64,000 bases of DNA from positions 1 through 64,000 of the forward strand of contig PNNB01000008.1 of assembly GCA_013823985.1 (NCBI GenBank), written 5' to 3'. Under the pieces are notes generated by a model. That model saw nothing but the letters and a program-made list of their open reading frames with translations. It had not been told where the DNA came from and ran no database searches. Position numbers and translations under genes: made by a program. Below, in pieces: positions 7,384 through 16,360 of the stretch. Position 1 is the first letter of the stretch; every line of letters begins with the position of its first letter. The stretch is from Sphingopyxis sp. Its GTDB lineage: Bacteria > Pseudomonadota > Alphaproteobacteria > Sphingomonadales > Sphingomonadaceae.

Positions 7384-8103
7384 TTAGACAAGCACCTTGG
7401 CAATTGCGCGGATTGCATCGGGCCGTGCGACGAATGCCATATGGGTGCAATCCAGCTCAACCTGATGATCCGACTCATGGCTCTGTCCGCACGCCGAGCC
7501 GGGGGCCACCACGCCATCATTCTGCGACCAGATGGCACAGGTCGGAACCGGCGGCTTTTCGGAAAGGATCACATCAATCGGCGGATTGTCGACTTTGTAA
7601 CCCGCTACAAATTCATAGAGGCGCCACGCATTATTGGCACGGGGGTCTCCCGAAAAGGGGCTTCCCAAGGTCACAACCTTCGCCACATCATGGCGGGCCA
7701 CTTTGGCATATTCGCGCGCAATCAGTCCGCCAAGGCTCCAGCCGACCAACGTCAGAGGTCCATCGATGTCGAGTTCCTCAACGCGGCGTCCCAATTTTTC
7801 GAAAATATCGGATCTGATGCCCTTGTTGCGGCCCAGACCCCAGCCATGCGCTTCAAAACCGGCACCCTGCAAGGACCGGCGCAGCCGCGAGGTCGTCTGG
7901 TCGGACGCCATGAACCCCGGGATCACCATGACATGTCGGCCATTGCCGACAACATCCAGCGGCACGGTCGACGCGAACGCCGCACTGGTACGCATATAGG
8001 CGAACGACAATGCTTCACGGGCAAGCAAAGGCAGAGCCGGTGCGCTATCGGCACGGCCCATGGGCTTTGTCGCTAGAGTAAGGTTCGAGAATCGCGTTGC
8101 CAT
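7384..8103 (-). CDS. Alpha/beta hydrolase (esterase/lipase-like)
   Basis: A 239-residue cytoplasmic alpha/beta hydrolase. The nucleophile elbow is LVGWSLGGLIAREYA (GWSLG, Ser nucleophile). An oxyanion-hole region is HVMVIPGFMASDQTT, an acid residue is plausibly in WSQNDGVV, and the histidine is in LDCTHMAFV. The spacing fits lipase/acyltransferase-type members such as putative cutinase- or PGAP1-like hydrolases; the substrate is unknown. The ATG at 8103 follows ACAGGCG; an in-frame GTG eight codons upstream is the alternative. It sits alone between flgA and the hem group. Confidence 0.85.
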   Translation of the reverse strand: MATRFSNLTLATKPMGRADSAPALPLLAREALSFAYMRTSAAFASTVPLDVVGNGRHVMVIPGFMASDQTTSRLRRSLQGAGFEAHGWGLGRNKGIRSDIFEKLGRRVEELDIDGPLTLVGWSLGGLIAREYAKVARHDVAKVVTLGSPFSGDPRANNAWRLYEFVAGYKVDNPPIDVILSEKPPVPTCAIWSQNDGVVAPGSACGQSHESDHQVELDCTHMAFVARPDAIRAIAKVLV

Positions 8104-8152
8104 ATCGCCTGTATATGGCACTTGCACATTTATGAAAGATTTATGACGCTTT

Positions 8153-8986
8153 TTATTGTGGCGCCGTTGTCGGCAAAACGGTCTGCGGCTCGGAGGTGAT
8201 GGGCGGCATGACGGGCGCTACGGGCAATGGGGGCGCAGCAAGGGCGCTTCGTTCCAACTGGTCGAGTGCCTTGCGCGTCTCGTTATAGGTGCGTGCCCGT
8301 ACCAGCCACGCTTGCGCTTCGGCGGATGTCGCACCGGGCATTTCGGATATTTCCAATATTGCCCCTCCCAGATTGCCTGATTCGACCAATGCATGCGCAC
8401 GCAGCAACCGCTGTGTTGGCGCAGGCGAGGGAGATTCGGATTTGCGCAGGACAAACAGCTCGGAAAATTCCCGTTGTATGGTTGCCCAAACGGTCTCTTC
8501 TCGCGTTCCCGTCACCAGCAGATTGTCGATGGCCGACAGGTCAGCTTGCAGCGATTGAAGCGTAATCGGCGTCTGCGAGGCTTGCAGAACGGTCATGACG
8601 GCTTTGGGCTGGCTTGCCCCGAAACGGAGCCGAAGCTGGTCGGTGAGATAGCCCAAAGGCGCACCGCTATCCAACGTGCGCCGGGCCGCAAAGGCGACAA
8701 GCAAACCTTCTGCACGCGCCGTGTTTCCAGCTGCGATGACGGAATCGACAGAGGTTACAGTGGGTTGGGTAACCAAGGGGACAGCCGCCACATTTTGGGT
8801 CGGTGCCTTGGCTGGTGCGGGCGATGTTGGCGCAGCGGCTGTGCTCTGATCCAATAACCCATATTCATCCGCCAGCCACCAACTGGCCCCAGCGCCACCT
8901 GCAAAGGCGACAAACAGCAACAGCGCTATATGTTTGAATCGGACTCCACTGCGCGGAGTTGCGGCATTCGTCGCAAAATCAGTCAT
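8153..8986 (-). CDS. Mic60/mitofilin-like inner-membrane protein of the hem operon
   Basis: A 277-residue protein with one N-terminal membrane helix (about residues 18-36, HIALLLFVAFAGGAGASWWLAD), an Ala/Pro-rich linker and a helical periplasmic region. The C-terminal part repeats short helices (RLLRAHALVESGNLGGAILEISEM, then AQAWLVRARTYNETRKALDQLE) like the mitofilin signature domain. Alphaproteobacterial Mic60 homologues are encoded just downstream of hemC-hemD, as here, and that position is the main argument. It is shorter than most Mic60 proteins (over 350 aa), lacking the long coiled coil. In mitochondria and some alphaproteobacteria such proteins shape inner membrane invaginations. Confidence 0.6.
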   Translation of the reverse strand: MTDFATNAATPRSGVRFKHIALLLFVAFAGGAGASWWLADEYGLLDQSTAAAPTSPAPAKAPTQNVAAVPLVTQPTVTSVDSVIAAGNTARAEGLLVAFAARRTLDSGAPLGYLTDQLRLRFGASQPKAVMTVLQASQTPITLQSLQADLSAIDNLLVTGTREETVWATIQREFSELFVLRKSESPSPAPTQRLLRAHALVESGNLGGAILEISEMPGATSAEAQAWLVRARTYNETRKALDQLERSALAAPPLPVAPVMPPITSEPQTVLPTTAPQ

Positions 8987-9045
8987 TAAATCCCCTTCGT
9001 CCCAACCACCAGTTAGGGATTAGCATGGCTTTTTGTAAAGCGCGT

Positions 9046-9699
9046 TTATAATTGAGACAAGAGGTCGTGATCGGTTGGATCCTTCGCAATCCGTAAGGTC
9101 GCCCATCCCGAACCTGCAGCATGCGCGATTTTTTCAGACAATGCGGCAATTGAAATTTCGTTCCGGTCAATATCATGATGCGACGCCAGCGCCGCAAAAT
9201 AGTCCGCCGCTCTGGCCGAATGGAGCAACACAAAGTCGGCTTGTGCCACATAATCCGCAAAATCCTCTGGAGCGGGCAAAGCGGCACTTCGGTACACAAT
9301 CCGGCAGTCAATACGGGTGGCGGACGGCGTCACAAACTGCGTCCGGTCCTCTCCGGCAAGCCAGAGGAGATTGCGCGCGTCGACCTGAGTTAAAAGCTGC
9401 TCTATGCCTGCCGTCCCGCTCAACCGGACATGAAACCCCATTGACCGCGCAAAATCTGCGCTATTCTGTCCCACAGCGTAAACCGGCAAATGGAGCAACT
9501 CCTGTCGCTTTTCGCCAGCATGGCGAAGCGCATTGGCACTGGTGAGAAGCAGCCCGTCATAATTCGGATCGGTCGGCAGATGCCAATCGATAGGTTCCGG
9601 CGCGAACAGTGGCATAAGGATCGCGCTGTGTCCCGCCGCCTCCACCCGTTTCGCGGTCGCGTCAGCACCGGGCTGTGGGCGGACGATCAGCAATTTCAC
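9046..9699 (-). CDS. hemD: Uroporphyrinogen-III synthase
   Basis: A 217-residue protein that closes and inverts ring D of hydroxymethylbilane to make uroporphyrinogen III, the branch point to haem and siroheme. The two-domain HemD pattern is visible: LLIVRPQPGADATAKRVEAAGH at the N-terminus, LLLTSANALRHAG, VYAVGQNSADFARSMGF, then ADFVLLHSARAADYFAAL and ISIAALSEKIAHAAGSGW in the second half. HemD sequences are poorly conserved, but its four-base overlap with hemC (ATGA) makes the call secure. Confidence 0.92.
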   Translation of the reverse strand: MKLLIVRPQPGADATAKRVEAAGHSAILMPLFAPEPIDWHLPTDPNYDGLLLTSANALRHAGEKRQELLHLPVYAVGQNSADFARSMGFHVRLSGTAGIEQLLTQVDARNLLWLAGEDRTQFVTPSATRIDCRIVYRSAALPAPEDFADYVAQADFVLLHSARAADYFAALASHHDIDRNEISIAALSEKIAHAAGSGWATLRIAKDPTDHDLLSQL

Positions 9700-10634
9700 G
9701 GGGTAAATAAGTGGCGCAGCCGGTCGCTGGATTGTCCCAGAAGGTCGGCGGCCAACCGCGCAGGGCCATCCCGGTCATCCATCGAATATTCAAGTGCGCC
9801 GGAATGCCGTTCGCTTCCATCTTCGGCAAGTATCTCGCCACGCAATAGGATGGTATCTTCACCGCAGGTAGCATGGGCCGCCACCGGCGAATGGCAATTG
9901 CCTTCCAGTGCTTCCAGAAAAGCCCGTTCCGCCATGACGGCCAAGAATGTAGCCTCATGATTCACGGCCTTCAGAAAAAGCGCGAGTTCCGTCCGTTCGG
10001 CCAAATGATCAATGCCAATCGCGCCTTGGGCTGCGGCTGGAAGCATCGTCTCCAACGGCAAGCTTGCGCCGATGTCCGTTTGGCCAAGCCGGTCGAGACC
10101 CGCTGCTGCCAACAAAGTCGCATCAAATTCTCCGGCTTCGACCTGCGCCATGCGGGTTGCCACATTGCCGCGAATCGGTACCGTGACGAGGTCGGGACGC
10201 AACGCCTTTAACTGCGCCGCGCGGCGCGGGCTGGATGTGCCGATCTTGGCATGCAGCGGAAGTGCGTCAATGCTTGCCACGCCGATAAGCCGGTCCCGGA
10301 CGTCCGCGCGCGGTAGCATCGCCGACAGGACAAAGAGCGGTGACCGCACAGTTTCGACATCTTTCATGGAATGAACGGCGATATCGATCTCGTCCTCGAT
10401 CAAGGCGCGTTCAAGTTCTTTGGTCCATAATGCCTTGCCCCCTATTTCGGCCAAGGGCCGGTCCTGGATTTTGTCTCCGCTGGACAGCATGGGCACCAAA
10501 ACGACCGCTTCTTGAGCTAACCCATAAGCGTCCCGGATAGCGGCCGCCGCCATTTCGGCTTGCGCCAATGCCAATGGAGAACGGCGCGTTCCGATGCGCA
10601 AAGGGGTGTGCGAAGTAAATTCAGGGACCGTCAT
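9696..10634 (-). CDS. hemC: Hydroxymethylbilane synthase (porphobilinogen deaminase)
   Basis: A 312-residue enzyme that joins four porphobilinogen units into hydroxymethylbilane. Recognisable blocks are IGTRRSPLALAQAEM, DKIQDRPLAEIGGKALWTKELE, IAVHSMKDVE and IGTSSPRRAAQLKALRPDL. The cysteine carrying the dipyrromethane cofactor is in LEGNCHSPVAAHA. It is the first gene of hemC-hemD-Mic60-like and is divergent from tsaD, with only 42 bases between the starts, so both promoters must lie in or near that gap. Confidence 0.97.
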   Translation of the reverse strand: MTVPEFTSHTPLRIGTRRSPLALAQAEMAAAAIRDAYGLAQEAVVLVPMLSSGDKIQDRPLAEIGGKALWTKELERALIEDEIDIAVHSMKDVETVRSPLFVLSAMLPRADVRDRLIGVASIDALPLHAKIGTSSPRRAAQLKALRPDLVTVPIRGNVATRMAQVEAGEFDATLLAAAGLDRLGQTDIGASLPLETMLPAAAQGAIGIDHLAERTELALFLKAVNHEATFLAVMAERAFLEALEGNCHSPVAAHATCGEDTILLRGEILAEDGSERHSGALEYSMDDRDGPARLAADLLGQSSDRLRHLFTP

Positions 10635-10676
10635 GCCGCTTGTTCATAACGAGGCAGGCACCTATGGGGAAGGGCA

Positions 10677-11711
10677 ATGGCAATTATTTTGGGTCTTGAA
10701 TCAAGCTGCGATGAAACGGCGGCCGCCATTGTGCGTTCCGATCGTACAATTCTGGCCCACGCTCTAGCCGGTCAGGAGGACCATCATCGCGCCTTTGGCG
10801 GCGTCGTCCCGGAAATTGCAGCCCGTGCCCATGCTGAATTGATGACACCACTTGTGCAGGCTGCGCTGACCGACGCAGGCATGACCTTGGACGACATCGA
10901 TGCCATTGCGGCAACCGCAGGACCCGGCTTGATCGGCGGCGTGATGGTCGGACTGGTGACCGCAAAAGCACTCGCCATGGCAACGGACAAGCCGCTGATC
11001 GCCGTCAACCATCTGGAAGGCCACGCACTTTCGCCCCGGCTGGTCGACCCTGATCTGGAATTTCCCTATCTGCTGTTGCTCGTGTCGGGTGGCCATTGCC
11101 AGTTGTTGCGCGTCAATGGTGTCGGCGATTATGACCGCCTGGCTACGACCATTGATGACGCTGTTGGTGAAGCCTTTGACAAGACCGCGAAGATTCTGGG
11201 GCTAGGCTTTCCAGGTGGCCCTGCCGTCGAGCGGGCAGCAGCGCATGGAGACGCCGCTGCGGTCCCCTTGCCGCGGCCACTAAAGGGCGCCGACGAACCG
11301 CATTTCTCTTTTGCCGGGCTAAAAAGCGCGGTGTTGCGCGCGCATGAAACGGGAAAGTATCGGGTGGAGGATATCGCAGCTTCCTTTCAACAAGCCGTTG
11401 TCGACTGTCTCTTGGACCGGCTTACCTATTCCGTCGACCGCATGGAACCGCTGCCTGCTTTGGTCGTTGCCGGTGGTGTAGCAGCCAATGGTGCCATACG
11501 GACGACGTTGGCTGACTTTGCCGCAGCGCAAGGCATGCGCTTCGTTGCGCCGCCTTTGTGGCTGTGCACCGATAATGGCGCAATGATCGCTTGGGCGGGC
11601 GCAGAACGTTTCGCTGCCGGCCTGACCGACGGGCTTGACTTTGTGGCACGACCGCGCTGGCCGTTGGACCCGAACGCTGCCCCGGCAAGGGGTGCTGGAG
11701 TAAAAGCATGA
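10677..11711 (+). CDS. tsaD: tRNA N6-threonylcarbamoyladenosine transferase TsaD
   Basis: A 344-residue ASKHA-fold enzyme that transfers the threonylcarbamoyl group to A37 of ANN-decoding tRNAs. Motifs: [16 protein letters not shown] at the N-terminus, the metal-binding histidines in [46 protein letters not shown] and [13 protein letters not shown]. The length is normal. It overlaps gpsA by four bases (ATGA), an order (tsaD-gpsA divergent from hemC) common in alphaproteobacteria. Confidence 0.97.
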   Translation: MAIILGLESSCDETAAAIVRSDRTILAHALAGQEDHHRAFGGVVPEIAARAHAELMTPLVQAALTDAGMTLDDIDAIAATAGPGLIGGVMVGLVTAKALAMATDKPLIAVNHLEGHALSPRLVDPDLEFPYLLLLVSGGHCQLLRVNGVGDYDRLATTIDDAVGEAFDKTAKILGLGFPGGPAVERAAAHGDAAAVPLPRPLKGADEPHFSFAGLKSAVLRAHETGKYRVEDIAASFQQAVVDCLLDRLTYSVDRMEPLPALVVAGGVAANGAIRTTLADFAAAQGMRFVAPPLWLCTDNGAMIAWAGAERFAAGLTDGLDFVARPRWPLDPNAAPARGAGVKA

Positions 11712-12703
11712 GTGAATCACGTTACCCTGTCGGCATAGTGGGCGGCGGCGCATGGGGCACAGCTTTGTCGTCGGTGATGGCGCAGATCCACCCAGAAGTG
11801 CTGATATGGGCTCGTGAGAGCGAAGTTGTTTTAGCAATCAATGAAACACACGAAAACAGTCTTTTTTTGAGCGGATTAAGGCTGGCTTCCAATATCCGCG
11901 CCACGGGCGATCTCGCCGCGATGGAAGCGTGCGGCGCGCTTCTGATCGTCACACCTGCCCAGCATGTCCGCGCCACCCTTGCCGCGCTTCCGCCATCCGA
12001 TGCGCCCCTGTTGCTCTGCGCGAAAGGGATAGAAGCAGGCACGGAGATGCTGATGTCGGATATCGCTGCCGAGATCCGGCCTGAAAACCCGCTTGCCGTG
12101 CTGTCCGGCCCTACCTTTGCGCATGAGGTTGCAGCCGGAAAGCCGACTGCCATCACGCTGGCAACCGCCCATCAGGCGATGGGTGCCGTGCTGATGCGAC
12201 TGATTGCTGCGCCGCATTTTCGTCCCTATTGGTCCGAAGATGTTACAGGTGCCGAGATTGGCGGAGCGGTTAAAAATGTTCTCGCGATCGGCTGCGGTGT
12301 TGTCGATGGGGCTGGGTTGGGCCTCAACGCACGCGCCTCTCTTATTGCGCGCGGCTTTGCCGAAATTCAGCGCTATGGCCTTGCCCGCGGTGCACGCCCC
12401 GAAACACTTGCGGGGCTCTCCGGCTTGGGGGATTTGGTGCTGACGTGCAGTTCGGAAAATTCTCGTAATTTCTCACTCGGTCGCGGCTTGGGCCAAGGGC
12501 TTTCCGTAGACACCCTGCTCGCGGACCGAAAGACGGTGGCCGAAGGCGCGTTTACCGCCCCGGTGCTGCTCAAATCCGCCCAAAGGCTTGGCATTGAAAT
12601 GCCGATTGTCGAAGCCGTGTGCGCCTTGTTGCAGGGCAAGGCAAATGTCGGTGATGTAACCGCCGCCCTGTTATCGCGTCCCTTAAAGGCCGAAAGCTGG
12701 TAA
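11708..12703 (+). CDS. gpsA: Glycerol-3-phosphate dehydrogenase [NAD(P)+]
   Basis: A 331-residue cytosolic enzyme that reduces dihydroxyacetone phosphate to sn-glycerol 3-phosphate for phospholipid synthesis. The NAD(P)-binding glycine motif [15 protein letters not shown] is at the N-terminus. [27 protein letters not shown] and the catalytic lysine in [16 protein letters not shown] follow in the expected order, and [22 protein letters not shown] is the C-terminal signature. It is translationally coupled to tsaD. Confidence 0.97.
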   Translation: MSESRYPVGIVGGGAWGTALSSVMAQIHPEVLIWARESEVVLAINETHENSLFLSGLRLASNIRATGDLAAMEACGALLIVTPAQHVRATLAALPPSDAPLLLCAKGIEAGTEMLMSDIAAEIRPENPLAVLSGPTFAHEVAAGKPTAITLATAHQAMGAVLMRLIAAPHFRPYWSEDVTGAEIGGAVKNVLAIGCGVVDGAGLGLNARASLIARGFAEIQRYGLARGARPETLAGLSGLGDLVLTCSSENSRNFSLGRGLGQGLSVDTLLADRKTVAEGAFTAPVLLKSAQRLGIEMPIVEAVCALLQGKANVGDVTAALLSRPLKAESW

Positions 12704-12747
12704 CTTGCGAGCGATTGCGCTAGCCTCCGGCCAACAGGGATGAGATA

Positions 12748-14244
12748 TTGACCGCAGTCCGGACCGACGAGGATGACATTCAGGCGCTGGCCAAAGGCGG
12801 GCGGACGAATGTTTTCGGCTTTCTCCTGCGGCTTGCCGCGCGCATCCCGTTTCTGTTTATCGCAGGGCGTCTTTATGGCCCCGAAGCTTTGGGCCGTTTT
12901 GCCTATGCAATTTTGATTGTCGAATTTGTGGCCCAGCTGGCGACGCTCGGCCTCCGTCGCGGCTTGGCAGAGCTCTTGTCGCAGGGCGAAAGTAAGCATT
13001 CAAACCTTGTGGCAGACGCGATGTTTTCGGCGATGCTTGCCTCCGCCCTTGGTGCTGCTTTTTTGATCGCTGTTCCGCAGATCATGTTTCCAAACAGCGC
13101 GATAAACGGGCTGGACCGTTTCTTGCCGCTCGTTATTTTTGCCATTGTCGCCACCGACATTGCTCTGGCCGCATTGGCCTACCGTTTTGATATCGTATCG
13201 ACCGTGCGGGCGCGCGCAATTGTCGAGCCGTGGACCATCAGCATCGCTGCGGGCGCATTCTATTTTTATTCCGCACGGGACGGCTTGATCCTTGCCTATG
13301 TAGCTTCGTTGATCGCCGCTTTGCTTTTCGCGCTCTGGCCTTTGTGGCGCAGTTACGGCATCGCTTGGGGTTGGGTGCCCAGCCTGTCGCGATCCTATGT
13401 CATCGCCCGCCGCAACTTGCCGCTCGCAGCAGCCGACGCCGCAGAATGGGGAAGCCGCAGGCTGGACCTCGCCATTTTGGGGTTGTTTGCCTCTCCAGCA
13501 GTTGTCGGTATCTACTATGTCGCGCAGCAAGTCGCCAGCTTGCCGCAAAAGCTGAAGACCAGTTTTGACCCGATATTGGGGCCGGTCATTACCCGCAATC
13601 TTCAATCCAAAAACTACGCCGAAATTGCACGGCAGGTCGGGCAAGTCGGTTTCTGGATTATCGCGGCGCAGGCAGGAATTGCCCTTGCCCTCGGGATACC
13701 GGGTGAGGCCGTGATGGGACTGGTGGGACCGGAATTTGTCGGTGGCACCGGGGCACTTGCCTTCTTGCTGGCGGCGGAAGTGGCGGCGGCGACTGCGGTT
13801 GTGAGCGAATCCGCGCTCGTTTATATGGCGCGGCACCGGAACTTGCTGATCTCCATTGCGATGCTGGCGGTCCAGGCTTTGGTGAGCGTGGGCCTGATCC
13901 TGCTCATCCCTTATTGGCCGATAAAGCCGTCCTATGTCGGGCTCTATCAGGCGGCGGCGGTCGCGTGCGGGTTGATGATTTCCCTTGGAATAGGTTCCAT
14001 CATCAAATCGCGTTTCCTCAGCCGGTTATTGGGCCATGGCATCAGCATCTGGCGCAGCGCTCTGGTCTTTGCTGTCATTGCCGCAGCCGGCATCGGCATG
14101 TTGATTGTCAGCGTCCCTGCCCGCTTTGAATGGGTGGAACTGGCCATCGGCATTCCGGTGATATTGGGTCTGTATAGCTGGATTATCTGGCGTTGGGGCT
14201 TCGGCCCGGAAGATCGGGTGCTCTTCCGCAAGAAGACCGATTAA
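12748..14244 (+). CDS. Polysaccharide flippase-like membrane protein (MATE/MOP superfamily)
   Basis: A 498-residue protein with about 12-14 membrane helices. It resembles Wzx/MOP-type flippases: an amphipathic N-terminal RTNVFGFLLRLAARIPFLFIAGRLYGPEALGRFAYAI block, GLRRGLAELLSQGE, and later YYVAQQVASLPQKLKTSFDPILGPVITR. Such proteins move undecaprenyl-linked oligosaccharides across the inner membrane. No glycosyltransferases lie nearby, so the substrate cannot be guessed. The start is a TTG at 12748, behind AGGGATGAG; no ATG is available nearby. Its stop overlaps that of the adenosine kinase gene. Confidence 0.8.
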   Translation: MTAVRTDEDDIQALAKGGRTNVFGFLLRLAARIPFLFIAGRLYGPEALGRFAYAILIVEFVAQLATLGLRRGLAELLSQGESKHSNLVADAMFSAMLASALGAAFLIAVPQIMFPNSAINGLDRFLPLVIFAIVATDIALAALAYRFDIVSTVRARAIVEPWTISIAAGAFYFYSARDGLILAYVASLIAALLFALWPLWRSYGIAWGWVPSLSRSYVIARRNLPLAAADAAEWGSRRLDLAILGLFASPAVVGIYYVAQQVASLPQKLKTSFDPILGPVITRNLQSKNYAEIARQVGQVGFWIIAAQAGIALALGIPGEAVMGLVGPEFVGGTGALAFLLAAEVAAATAVVSESALVYMARHRNLLISIAMLAVQALVSVGLILLIPYWPIKPSYVGLYQAAAVACGLMISLGIGSIIKSRFLSRLLGHGISIWRSALVFAVIAAAGIGMLIVSVPARFEWVELAIGIPVILGLYSWIIWRWGFGPEDRVLFRKKTD

Positions 14245-15236
14245 CCTAGCCGGTTATGGACCAGCTCGGCAATATCCGCTTCCGGACGCGCGCCATAATG
14301 CGAGATGATTTCGGCTGCGCAAACAGCCCCTATCGTCAGGCTTTCCGCCATCGGCCGGTTCTGGGCGATCCCTGCAAAAACACCAGCTGCAAACAGATCG
14401 CCTGCACCTGTGGTGTCGACCAACCGCGATACCGGTTCAGCCGCAACTTCTGTACGGACGCCATTTTCGACCGCAATCGCGCCATGCTCACCGCGCGTGC
14501 AAACGAGTAGCGGAACCTTGGCCGCGATCGCCGCAACCGACTCTTCAAAATCGTCGCTGCCGTGCAGCGCGCAGATTTCGACTTCGTTTGCGAACAGGAT
14601 ATCGATGCGCCCTGCGTCCATTTCGGAAAGAAAATCGGGTCCGTGCCGGGAGATGACGAATGCATCCGAAAGTGTCAGCGCCACTTTACGGCCCGCCGCG
14701 CGCGCTACGTCAATAGCGGTACGCATGGCGGCGCGAGGTTCTTCCGGGTCCCACAAATAGCCTTCGAGATACAGGATCGCCGCGCTCTCGATCAGTTCCT
14801 TGTCGATCAGGCGCGCGGGCAGATATTGCGAGGCGCCGAGGAATGTATTCATAGTGCGCTGCGCGTCGGGGGTTACTAGAATATAGCAGCAGGCCGTCGC
14901 CGGAGCACCATCACGCGCCGGAATATCGAAATGGATTCCGCCAGCGCGGATGTCGTGCGCGAACACATTACCAAGCTGGTCATTCGCAACCTGACCGATA
15001 AACGCTGTGTTATGTCCCAAGCGCGCGAGGCCCGCCAGGGTGTTGGCGGCTGAACCACCGCTGATTTCGCGCGCCGGTCCCATATGGTCATACAGGGCCT
15101 TGGCACGGTCTTCGTCAATCAGCTGCATGCTGCCCTTGGTCAGGCCCTGCTCGGTGATGAAGGCATCGTTGGTGTCGGCGATGATATCTACAATCGCATT
15201 ACCAATTGCGAGCACGTCGAAGCGAATTTCAGTCAT
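14241..15236 (-). CDS. Adenosine kinase (PfkB/ribokinase family)
   Basis: A 331-residue sugar/nucleoside kinase. The N-terminal AIGNAIVDIIADTNDAFI, the substrate-binding GGSAANTLAGLARLG and the C-terminal RLVDTTGAGDLFAAGVFAG (catalytic Asp in GAGD) are the PfkB signatures. The subgroup with GNAIVD and LIDEDRAKALYDHMGPA in sphingomonads and rhizobia is annotated as adenosine kinase (AMP from adenosine); specificity for adenosine is inferred from that similarity. It is convergent with the flippase gene, sharing TTAA as overlapping stops, and divergent from the EI24 gene. Confidence 0.85.
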   Translation of the reverse strand: MTEIRFDVLAIGNAIVDIIADTNDAFITEQGLTKGSMQLIDEDRAKALYDHMGPAREISGGSAANTLAGLARLGHNTAFIGQVANDQLGNVFAHDIRAGGIHFDIPARDGAPATACCYILVTPDAQRTMNTFLGASQYLPARLIDKELIESAAILYLEGYLWDPEEPRAAMRTAIDVARAAGRKVALTLSDAFVISRHGPDFLSEMDAGRIDILFANEVEICALHGSDDFEESVAAIAAKVPLLVCTRGEHGAIAVENGVRTEVAAEPVSRLVDTTGAGDLFAAGVFAGIAQNRPMAESLTIGAVCAAEIISHYGARPEADIAELVHNRLG

Positions 15237-15309
15237 AACATATCCTATTTAAGGTCCGGCGCGCCCTAGTGGGATTGGACATTTCGAGCAAGCGCTTTAG
15301 AGTGGGGCG

Positions 15310-15975
15310 ATGATCCAAGCACTTATGTTGTCGTTCCAAAGCCTTTCGGACCGACGTGTCGCCCGCCTGCTGGCCAAGGTCATCGCCCTAACCCTCGGCG
15401 CATTTGTCATATTGGGCATCGGACTGTGGTTCGGCATGAGCGCCCTGTTCGATTGGCTTAGTCTGGCGGACGACGGAACATGGTCTGCATTGCTCTCCAT
15501 AGCATTGTCGGTGCTGGCCGCTATCCTGCTTTTCCGGGTCGTTGCGGTTGCGATGACGTGGGTTTTTGCCGACGATATCATTGATGCTGTGGAAGACCGC
15601 CATTACCCTCAGCATGCAGATTTGGGCAAAAGACCGGGTCTTGCAACTGGGGTGCAGATGGCCGTCAGGTCCGTCGTCCGGGTGATCCTTTACAATCTTC
15701 TCGCGCTGCCGATTTATGTGGCGCTACTCTTCACAGGCATCGGCACGGCGATTGCTTTCCTGTTGGTCAACGCCTTGTTATTGGGCCGTGATCTGGAAGA
15801 CATGCTCATCGCGCGCCATGGCAAGGATCATGGCTCCATCCGTAAGCTGCCCCGCTTGCTTCTTGGGCTTTTGGGTACGGCAGGAATGCTGGTCCCGGTC
15901 CTCAACCTCTTTGTACCCGTTCTGGTGACCGCCATGGCGGTTCACATGGTCCATTCGGGAATTGCCAAGCTGTGA
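15310..15975 (+). CDS. EI24/CysZ-like membrane protein
   Basis: A 221-residue inner-membrane protein with about four to six membrane helices. The first, LAKVIALTLGAFVILGIGLWFG, and the block RVILYNLLALPIYVALLFTGIGTAIAFLLVNALLLGRDLEDML are typical of the EI24 domain. The GRDLEDM motif after the long hydrophobic stretch is the clearest marker. CysZ members carry sulfate, but no sulfur-assimilation genes are adjacent, so function is open. Its stop overlaps the GTG start of the lipoprotein gene that follows. Confidence 0.8.
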   Translation: MIQALMLSFQSLSDRRVARLLAKVIALTLGAFVILGIGLWFGMSALFDWLSLADDGTWSALLSIALSVLAAILLFRVVAVAMTWVFADDIIDAVEDRHYPQHADLGKRPGLATGVQMAVRSVVRVILYNLLALPIYVALLFTGIGTAIAFLLVNALLLGRDLEDMLIARHGKDHGSIRKLPRLLLGLLGTAGMLVPVLNLFVPVLVTAMAVHMVHSGIAKL

Positions 15976-16355
15976 AATATATATTGCCACTTCTAATCAG
16001 CATTGCCGTTGCCGGTTGTGCGTCGGCACCCGTTCCCGCACCGCGTCCCCAAACACCCGCCGAGCGCCCTGCATCCGCCTTTCCCGTGCGTCCTGTCCTT
16101 GAAAAAAGAGGGCTGGAGGCTGTGATGGGTAAGGATATCGCAACGTTGAAACGCCTTTTCGGCGAACCACGCCTGGACATCGTTGAAGTCTTTGGTCGCA
16201 AATTGCAGTTCACCGGCAAAGCTTGCGTCCTGGACGCCTTTTTCTATCCCGAGGGGAAAGGCGGCACGGAAATCGTAACACATGTTGATGCCCGCCGAAG
16301 TGACGGCGCTGAAGTCGACCGCGCGTCCTGTGTAGAGGCGCTTAGCCGCCGTTAG
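15972..16355 (+). CDS. Small lipoprotein of unknown function
   Basis: A 127-residue protein with a lipoprotein signal (MKYILPLLISIAVAGC, lipobox VAGC), then a Pro/Ala-rich linker and a small domain, LEAVMGKDIATLKRLFGEPRLDIVEVFGRKLQF then CVLDAFFYPEGKGG. The 'LKRLFGEP' block resembles small envelope proteins of the SmpA/BamE type, in which a G-P turn follows a helix. Two cysteines in the mature part (CVLDAF, ASCVEAL) could form a disulfide. It starts with GTG overlapping the EI24 stop, so the two are coupled. Confidence 0.75.
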   Translation: MKYILPLLISIAVAGCASAPVPAPRPQTPAERPASAFPVRPVLEKRGLEAVMGKDIATLKRLFGEPRLDIVEVFGRKLQFTGKACVLDAFFYPEGKGGTEIVTHVDARRSDGAEVDRASCVEALSRR

Positions 16356-16360
16356 TTCGG

